Positions 57,385 to 64,000 of a stretch of 64,000 nucleotides of DNA are shown here, piece after piece (within the stretch, counting starts at the first letter, position 1; each line of letters opens with the position of its first letter). A model generated the notes under the pieces. The model did no database searches and was not told the DNA's origin. It saw only the letters and a list, made by a program, of their open reading frames with translations. Both the position numbers and the translations under genes were made by a program. This stretch comes from Erigeron canadensis (Eukaryota > Streptophyta > Magnoliopsida > Asterales > Asteraceae): the NCBI RefSeq assembly GCF_010389155.1, contig NC_057768.1, forward strand, positions 17,605,664-17,669,663, read 5' to 3'.

Positions 57385-60267
57385 ACCTTTTGAGGTTTAG
57401 GTTTTCCGAATTCATCTCTAATGATCAATTCGGTCCAATATCCATCGCTCTGTAATGGAGCCTTGGATGAAGATGGTGTCATTGACTGTTTCTTAGGTGA
57501 AGTGAAACGAGTCTTAGGAGGTGAATTCCTTGGTGAATGAGTACCAAATCTAGATTGACTCCCTAATCGATCATAGAATTTAAACGAACTATTAATTCTA
57601 GTAGGTGGTGATCGATTCTGTTGAGCCATCTCCCTAGGTGAATAACTCCTTTGAGGTGTACGAGAACAACTCGGACTTACACTACTAGAAGTAGTATTCT
57701 GTGAAGGTCCCTGTCGTTTTGGAGTCTTAGATCTATTGAAATTAATCCTTTGATCTGTAACCGTAGACTCACCATATGACACATTTCTAAGTAACTTAAC
57801 ATAATTCTGTGCATTTTTATTATCAGGATGTCTTTTTGCATACTCCTCATAATAATCCCTTTTATATGCACTCATAAATTTTTGTGAAGCTACTTGTTCA
57901 ACTAGTTTACCCTTCCCTTTAGTATTAGGAATATCACTAACATCCTTTGACTTGACTTGACTATCATTCTTAGGATTCTTGACCTTCCTATTTGGACATT
58001 CAATAGCTATATGGCCTTTCTCACGACAAGTATAACACTTCTTTACCTGTTGTTTTCTAGATTGACCATTTTCTATTTCAGGGATTGGTATACCATACTC
58101 CTTCATTTCATTTATGGTATCAAGCGTCTGTATTGCTTCCTCCATAGTTTTTACTGGTTTAAAAGGAGCATAATGTCTATCCTTATATGGAATTTGTTCA
58201 GCTAACCATTCTTCTTTATATTCCACACACCTAACTTTATCAATTTTTGATTTAGGTTCAATCATTTATAGATACTTCTTTATCATAGAAAACTGTATCA
58301 CAGTCCTTCAATGTATAGTATACTACTGCATCTGGATTAAAACCTAATTCTGTTTGTTGGTGATCTTTTTGTAGAAGTAAATCAGAATCTTTAGTCACGT
58401 TACTTTCCTTCTTAAGAATAACATTTTCAGCAGTTAAACTAGTTAAATTTTCTTTCAATTTCAATATCTCAAGTTTTAAATCTAACACCATTTTACAAAC
58501 GTCAATTATAGAAGACAAAGAACAAGATACCTTCTGATCTGCAGCCTTGCAATCTGCCATGTATGCAACAAAGTCTTCAGTTGTCATACCTTCAGGTATC
58601 ACGAAGTTCTTCATTTTCTCTTCAATGCTCTTCATAGAAATGTCATCAACAGGACTCGATGACTCTTCCTTTTCTTCAGATGCTTTCACTGCTGTCATTT
58701 GTTCACTCTCAGATCTTACAGTCTCAGCAACATTACATACATTCTTCTGAACTATCTCAAATGCACTTTTTTCACTTGAGTATATAGCATAATCAATTGT
58801 TGTAGCTACCTCATCGTATAATTCTACCGTGTAGGCATGATTCGAGGTATCATCGGATTGTGTATCCCATTGATAAGTACCATCTGGATTCTGAACAACA
58901 ACAGCCTTTGACTCCGAAAATGGTGACGAAACTGGCTGTTGTGGAGTAGCAGGATATGTAATCATTGCTTGCGTTTTATGAATACTCGGAGTAATACCGC
59001 CTTGATTGTAATTTTGACGACCAGCAACGGTATTATCAATCCTCTTAGGTCGTTGACACTCCCTTGCAAAATGACCAAATCCATCGCAGTTATAACATTT
59101 CACCTTGGATTTGTCAAAGCCTTTAGTTCCATTACCTATAGGTCTCCCAGTTTTCTGAGTGAATCTTCTGACCTTAATAGTGAACATAGCTAGCTGCCAT
59201 TGTAGATCCATTTCTTCCAAATCATCAGGATCTATTTAATTGTAATCCTCATCAATTACTGTAGGATCAGTAATCTTTTCTCCGATAAATGCTTCATGAG
59301 CATTACAAAAGGCTGAGTAAACACTCATTCTTCCTTCTACAGAACTCATACTCATTGGCATAGAATGAAAAGATTGTACGTTGCTCTTGACATTCGAATG
59401 TGTATTGTCATAAGCAACATATCCAGCAATACCTTCAGCATCTACTATTGGTGTAGCTTCTGCACCACTTAGAAATGCATTGTTTCCCGAGCTAGAACTT
59501 GCTAAATGAACAGATTTAGCATGATATAAAGATGGATCTTGTGTGAAATCCGAGTGAGTATCTTTAATTCTTCTCTTCATGTCTCTGTTCTTCAGTTTGG
59601 AAACTACCTTTTCAAAGTCCCATGTACTGTATTCCTGATCATCTTGAAGTTGATGAACATAATCAGTCCATGTCTTAGGCAATGAGTCCAAAAACTTATC
59701 AACTAGCTCAGTTTGAGGATAAACAACCTCAAAGTATGACAACTCAGTGGTCAAATGACTGAATCGAATAATAATCTCGTCAAGAGATTCTCCTTTCAGT
59801 CCATTAAAGGCTTCATACTGGCGCTTCAGGAGTTTGATACGATTCTTCTTCAAGGTTACATCGCCCTCACAATATCTTTCAAAAGCGTCCCATAAATCCT
59901 TTGAAGTAGTGTACTTTTTGAACAAATGTACACTATCTTGAGGCAAGGCCATAGTAAGAGTGGATAAGGCCTTTCCTTCAATTGTGTATCTTTTACGTTC
60001 TTTAATCGGCATATCAGCATAAGTATACCTACCGATCACTCCATTCTTCTCATACGAAGGCCAATCAAAACCTTAAGTTATCACAAGCCACATTTCCATG
60101 TCGGTGAGACGAATGTAGTCTTCAAAACGTCTCTTCCACATCTAATAGTTTTCCATGCGGAAAAGCTTTGGAGGTGTATTACCCCGACCAACCTCACGAT
60201 CGTGCATGATCATCTGGCTGATAAGTAGGGCATTAGGTGAGTTTGCGGCAGCTGGTATAGTCGTCAT
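57363..60267 (-). pseudogene. Copy C gag
   Basis: ATG at 60267 (MTTIPAAANSP). Same architecture as A and B, with both zinc knuckles intact: CYNCDGFGHFAREC (near 59090) and CYTCREKGHIAIEC (near 58030). An acidic Ser/Glu middle, a coiled-coil-like stretch (LKLEILKLKENLTSL) and a basic Ser/Pro/Arg tail follow. Defects are TAG near 60140 (Trp in A), TAA near 60075 (Gln expected), TAA at 59236-59238 (Gln in A and B) and a 2-base deletion near 58262. The end, WVPFRN then a stop, matches the other copies. Confidence 0.85.
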
Positions 60268-60299
60268 TTCGAATCTTCTGAATTGAAATAAAACGAAAT

Positions 60300-60560
60300 A
60301 CTACTTAGTTCGTGTGACACGAAGGACACGTGGCACGAAGTGAAGCACGAAATACACTCGTCACGACCTAAATCACGAAGAGTAGTTCGCGTTGACGTGG
60401 TACGAAGTGGACACGAAGTACACTTGTCACGACTTGAAGCACGAAGAGCTATTCGTACTGACTTGGCACGAAGTGAACACGAAGAACACTGGGTGATGTA
60501 AGCACGAATCAAGATCACCTCGTGCTGACGTAAGCACGAGGTTGCACGAAGCACGGATTA
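60300..60560 (-). repeat. CACGAAG-rich leader repeats of copy C
   Basis: Reverse-complement form of the CTTCGTG array, arranged as longer imperfect units of about 65-70 bases. It includes a near-complete palindrome around CGTGCTGACGTAAGCACG (about 60522-60540). Confidence 0.75.
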
Positions 60561-60636
60561 AAACACGAAATTCGAAAGATTTTTGCAATCAATAGCAAAT
60601 CAAACGATCTTAAACCTTCTGGTAATCAACCTTAGG

Positions 60637-60648
60637 GCTCTGATACTA
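60637..60648 (-). other. Primer-binding site of copy C
   Basis: On the minus strand TAGTATCAGAGC, one base different from the initiator tRNA-Met site in A and B, two bases inside the 5' LTR end. Confidence 0.85.
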
Positions 60649-60650
60649 CT

Positions 60651-61377
60651 TGTAAGGTGCCCTATTGTTGCGTGGATCGTAATAAGATGTGATTCGTTAT
60701 GTCAAGAGTGCAGAATCTTTTTGAGATAACTAGATTGCTATTTCCTTTTGTTGATTAATAAGCAATTAACCAACCCAAGGAGATGCATAAGGCTTGTGGT
60801 TCGTGTAGGAGGTCACACGAAGAAACAAATAACCTTGATTCGTGTATAATCACTAAGATCTAAAAGGATTAGAAACGATTAACCCCGATTAACCTAATAC
60901 CGTAGATTAGGTCTTGTACTTATACTAGTTAAGTATTGGATCGTGTGGGCTTAGGCCTTAATCGCAGATTAGGCCCGAAACAATAAGTCAATCGACTTAC
61001 CTTGTGCTGACGTCAGCACGAGGTTGTTACTACATACTGATGACGTCAGCACGAGGTTGTTTCTACATACTGATGACATCAGCATGAGGGACGACCTTTG
61101 ACTCTTTGTTTAGCTTTGTTTGGCTCGTACATAACATCCAATCATTGTTCAAGTGTTCTACGACACTTATAAACGTTGATTCTATGTTCTTTTACGTGCA
61201 AAATAATATTAAACACACAAACACAATACAAAACACAAACAGATATAATATTGAAGTTCAAACATAATCATTAAATATCAACACAAGTTCTTATTTAAAT
61301 GATGACAAACATAGTTCCTAAAACATAAACGATAGTCAAATCTATGTTGCGATTGTCACAATGAATCTGCATCTACA
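60651..61377 (-). repeat. 5' LTR of copy C
   Basis: 727 bp. Longer than its partner because of a 33-base tandem duplication around TACATACTGATGACGTCAGC (about 61030-61090). The palindrome is imperfect (61000-61023) and the TATA box reads TATAAGTA (60918-60925, minus). Right of it lies ACTGC, the second target duplication. Confidence 0.95.
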
Positions 61378-61382
61378 ACTGC

Positions 61383-61917
61383 AGATTTTCAGGGGGAGTC
61401 ATCAAGACAAAGAGAGTCAGAGATTGCTGGTACAGCTGGTGCTAGTACTTCTAGGACTCAAGATAAAGGCAAAGCTGTGATGACCGCTCCAGATGCAGAT
61501 CCTGATGATCCTAATAATGATGATGAGGAAGATTCCAATTCAGGTAACTCCGATTCTAATTCTAATAGAATAGAAAGGGAGATTCGAGAAAAGCTAGTGA
61601 ATGATCCTCATAATCATATAGAAAAAGAAAATCTTAGCAAAGGAAAATCTACTCAGGATAGTGAGTCAACTAAGACTGATTCTACTACCAATGCCTCTAC
61701 AGAGTCAGATTTGCACCCTTTAATTGTGCATAGACTAGAAAAGAGATTGAGATATGATCCACAAGCTCATATAAGAGCTAGAGCAGAGATTATGGATTAT
61801 GATGATTATTATGATCCAGGATCACTTAGGGATCAAATGAAAGAACAGTCAAGGTTAACTCATACATCTTCAGAGTCAGAGTCAGATTCGGATTCAGATT
61901 CGGATTATGAACCCTAG
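61383..61917 (+). pseudogene. Copy B ORF-X, 3' part
   Basis: Continuation of the ORF-X frame after the copy C insertion. It carries GESSRQRESEIAGTAGASTS, an acidic Asn/Ser/Asp run, NRIEREIREKLVNDPHNHIE, a Ser/Thr-rich stretch and IVHRLEKRLRYDPQAH. It ends in a Ser/Glu/Asp repeat and DYEP with TAG at 61915. No stop interrupts this part, so the ORF-X frame in copy B appears open apart from the transposon insertion. The matching region of copy C is at 49340-49850. Confidence 0.7.
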
Positions 61918-62174
61918 TGCTAATTATTTTTGTTTTGTAATGATTATAAGATAAATATGAATGTATTTGTTACATTATATTTATGATATAATATTATTGT
62001 TGCAAGTTAAAGTAGATAAAGATTATAAGATAAATATTAATGTAATTGTTGCATTATATTTATGATATAGTATTATTTATTTTAATTTCTTTTATGTATT
62101 TATACTATTTTATTATGTCTTGACTTATGATTTATGTTCTTTATCTTTGTATATGTAAATCGTTTGAATTGCAG
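61918..62174 (+). other. AT-rich intercistronic segment or intron (copy B)
   Basis: Holds two copies of a 79-bp unit starting GATTATAAGATAAATAT (61942 and 62021). It ends with TTTGAATTGCAG at 62174, a good acceptor match. ORF-Y starts immediately after without an ATG. Confidence 0.5.
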
Positions 62175-63325
62175 ATAAACTTCAAAGGATAGGTGCATTG
62201 GACGATCTTGATGCTGAAGAAGATGACTTAGAAAGTATCAATGATGAAGATATGGAAGAAGGAGAGTTCATTACTTTAGAAGCTGATAGAAAAAGGTTGC
62301 TTGATATACCTTATGACTTTGATCGTGTCTTTAATGAAGATGAAGTCATTCAAGTTGAACCAATAACTGAAATGGAACATCTCAATCTCAATCCAATCAG
62401 AGACAGTCCAGATGAACCTAAGAATGCAACAAGTTTGAGGTTTGCTGTCTATGCAAATATAGTAGATGAAGGACATGATAATATTTTTGATCTATTCTGG
62501 AACATAGATGCTACGCAAAAGGTTGATCTTGGAAGATTTAATATACCTCCGGTGCAGCAAGATTCTGAGTTTATTGTTAATAGACTGATTCCAGGTTATA
62601 GAGGACATACTGGTTTGGTAATACGTGACACGTATAAACCATCAATGTTTTGGGAATTTATCTCAGACAAGGATGCGCCCAAGTACTTCTCAGTGATACA
62701 AAGTTGGTTCTATGATCACAGAATCAAATTGTTTATTATCAAGAGAAAAGAGGGATGCCAGTATATGTCAATGAGTCAAAGACATTTTCACTCTCTTAGT
62801 GATTCTGACATGATAGATTTGGGAAGAAGATGGTTCGTTAATCTTTAGAGCAATGGACTTGCAGATTTCTACTAGAATAGATTCAGAGATGAAAGAATTA
62901 GAAATTTCAGTGATAGAGGTCTGAAGCCAGAAGAAAGGTTGATTAAGCCAACACCTTTGAAGAAGACTAAGAATCAAGATGGCACATTTCGGTTTGTACA
63001 GAAAAGAATTAAATGTGTTAAGAAGGTTCCTGCTATCAGATGGGATCAAGATATGCTGACGAAAATGACATTTTGGCAAATAGATATCAAGTCAGGCGAA
63101 GCACAGATGTTCGTTGATGATTCACAAGAATAAATGTTGCTATGCATGTATGATCCAATGCAGGTTGTCAACTTGTCAAGAGGTGATCAAAGAAGGCTTT
63201 TGAACACACCTTGCTCAGCAGTGGAATTTTGGAGAGTTGAAGAAAGGAGCTATTGCAACATTCTCGCACATTTTTTGCAAGAGAGAATTCATGCGAATAG
63301 CACAAGACTTTTGTTTAATGGATAG
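62175..63325 (+). pseudogene. Copy B ORF-Y, unknown 3' ORF
   Basis: Collinear with ORF-Y of copy C and in a single frame throughout: acidic start (LDAEEDDLESINDEDMEEGE), FDLFWNIDATQKVDLGRF, RLIPGYRGHTGLVIRDTYKP, FWEFISDKDAPKY, QRHFHSLSDSDMIDLGRRW, VKKVPAIRWDQDML, FWQIDIKSGEAQMFVDD. Three in-frame stops break it: TAG at 62846, TAG at 62873 and TAA at 63131. The first in-frame ATG is at about 62251, inside the acidic segment, so either translation starts there or the frame is joined to an upstream exon. The protein is not recognised. Preservation of the same roughly 380-codon frame in two copies argues that it was once a real gene of this element family. Confidence 0.65.
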
Positions 63326-63374
63326 CTTTGAAGTTCAAGTTTTGAAGACTTTAAAGAGATCTAGTTGCAATCGT

Positions 63375-63386
63375 TAAGGCGGAGTC
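63375..63386 (+). other. Polypurine tract of copy B (one base altered)
   Basis: TAAGGCGGAGTC stands directly before the LTR, against AAGGGGGAGTC in copy C. One C interrupts the purine run. Confidence 0.8.
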
Positions 63387-63963
63387 TGTAGATGCAGATT
63401 CGTTGTGACAATCGCAACATAGATTTGATTATCGTTTATGTTTTAGGAACTATGTTTGTAATCATTTAAGTAAGAACTTGTGTTGATATTTAATGATTAC
63501 GTTTGAACTTCAATATTAGATCTGTTTATGTTTTGTATTGCGTTTGTGTGTTATGTATTGTTTTGCAGGTATAAGAACATTGAATCAAGGTTTATAAGTG
63601 TTGAAGAACACTTAAACGATGATTGGATGTTATGTACGAGCCAAACGAAGTGAAACAAAGAATCAATGGGTCGAACCTCATGTTGATGTCAGCACGAGGC
63701 AGATCAATTGATTATTGTTTCGGGCCTAATTCTTCGATTAAGGCCTAAGCCCACACGATCCAATACATAACTAGTATAAATACAAGACCTAATCTACGGA
63801 ATTAGGTTAATTGTTTTGAATCTTAGTGAATCGTTCGGAAAATCTTAGAAGATATTCACGAAATTACGAATTAAGGTTAATTGTTCCTTCGTGTGATCTC
63901 CTACACGAACCACAAGCCTTGTGCATCTCCTTAGGTTGGTTAATTTCTCATTAATCGACGGAA
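63387..63963 (+). repeat. Truncated 3' LTR of copy B
   Basis: Matches the other LTRs from TGTAGATGCAG to CATTAATCGACGGAA, then stops. The central palindrome is damaged by a small deletion (about 63675-63705). A TATA box remains at 63775-63782. The last 120 or so bases of the LTR are missing. Confidence 0.9.
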
Positions 63964-64000
63964 CGTAAGACTTAGTGTGATAGGTTATAATCTATGCACG
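63964..64000 (+). mobile_element. Scrap of Sirevirus internal non-coding region
   Basis: From about 63965 the sequence matches 44592-44616 of copy B's own 3' non-coding region (TAAGACTTAGTGTGATAGG and onward). The 3' LTR is therefore joined to internal sequence of a related element. Confidence 0.6.

Larger units (their letters stand above)
47186..61377 (-). mobile_element. Sirevirus-like element, copy C (full length, nested in B)
   Basis: A 14.2-kb element on the minus strand: 5' LTR 60651-61377, primer site, gag 60267-57363, pol 57384-54054, non-coding region 54053-51778, ORF-X 51777-49270, ORF-Y 49085-47940, polypurine tract and 3' LTR 47186-47879. It interrupts ORF-X of copy B with a 5-bp target duplication. 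By eye the two LTRs differ at about 18 of the first 400 bases, so the insertion is not recent. Gag, pol and ORF-X each have stops or frameshifts. Confidence 0.9.
25289..63963 (+). mobile_element. Sirevirus-like element, copy B (split by two insertions)
   Basis: Its pieces are 5' LTR 25289-26013, gag-pol 26429-31905, 3' region 31906-33185 and 44343-47185 and 61383-63386, then a truncated 3' LTR 63387-63963. Removing the gypsy element (33186-44342) and copy C (47186-61377) with one duplication each leaves about 13.3 kb in the same order as copy C. B has lost the RT core and carries many stops and frameshifts. It keeps ORF-X, ORF-Y and the ORF-X leader intron. Confidence 0.85.

Overview
The window looks like repeat-dense, AT-rich nuclear DNA from a flowering plant, probably a eudicot and possibly Asteraceae (low confidence, from the feel of the retroelement proteins). 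I found no intact cellular gene. Almost everything recognisable is a mobile element or its remains, and most elements carry nonsense codons and frameshifts.

Left part (1-16387): AT-rich intergenic DNA holding small elements. These are three Helitron-like elements head to tail on the minus strand (2638-4651), a pogo/Tc1-mariner-like element with TA target duplication and a transposase-like fragment (4752-5581), a tRNA-type SINE with a 19-bp target duplication (6074-6278), a Tat-like LTR (about 7185-8525), a decayed Ty1/copia body with its 3' LTR (8526-11030), further Helitron-like ends around 11.2-13.3 kb, a long palindromic MITE (11733-12130), a chromovirus-type LTR fragment (14200-15581) and a 5'-broken LINE fragment (15582-16387).

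Right part (16388-64000): a nest of Sirevirus-like Ty1/copia elements. Copy A (16388-25288, + strand) has a 5' LTR, gag and pol, but lost everything 3' of a mid-element point. It abuts an LTR (25289-26013) that also serves as the 5' LTR of copy B. Copy B runs to 63963 and is split twice. A Ty3/gypsy Tekay-like chromovirus on the minus strand (33186-44342, LTRs near 3 kb, target duplication ATTTT) sits in its region downstream of pol. A complete third copia copy C on the minus strand (47186-61377, duplication ATTGC/ACTGC) sits inside one of its 3' reading frames. B's 3' LTR is cut at 63963 and joined to a scrap of Sirevirus internal sequence.

The most interesting content is 3' of pol in copies B and C: two extra reading frames, here called ORF-X (starts MAGQG) and ORF-Y (acidic N-terminus). 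Neither is a standard copia domain and both are kept in two independent insertions. The leader before ORF-X in B contains a 533-bp GT-AG segment that is precisely absent from C, as expected if C descends from reverse transcription of a spliced RNA. The LTRs, gag leaders and ORF-X leader share a family of TGACGTCA / CTTCGTG motifs, including a 24-bp palindrome in U3.
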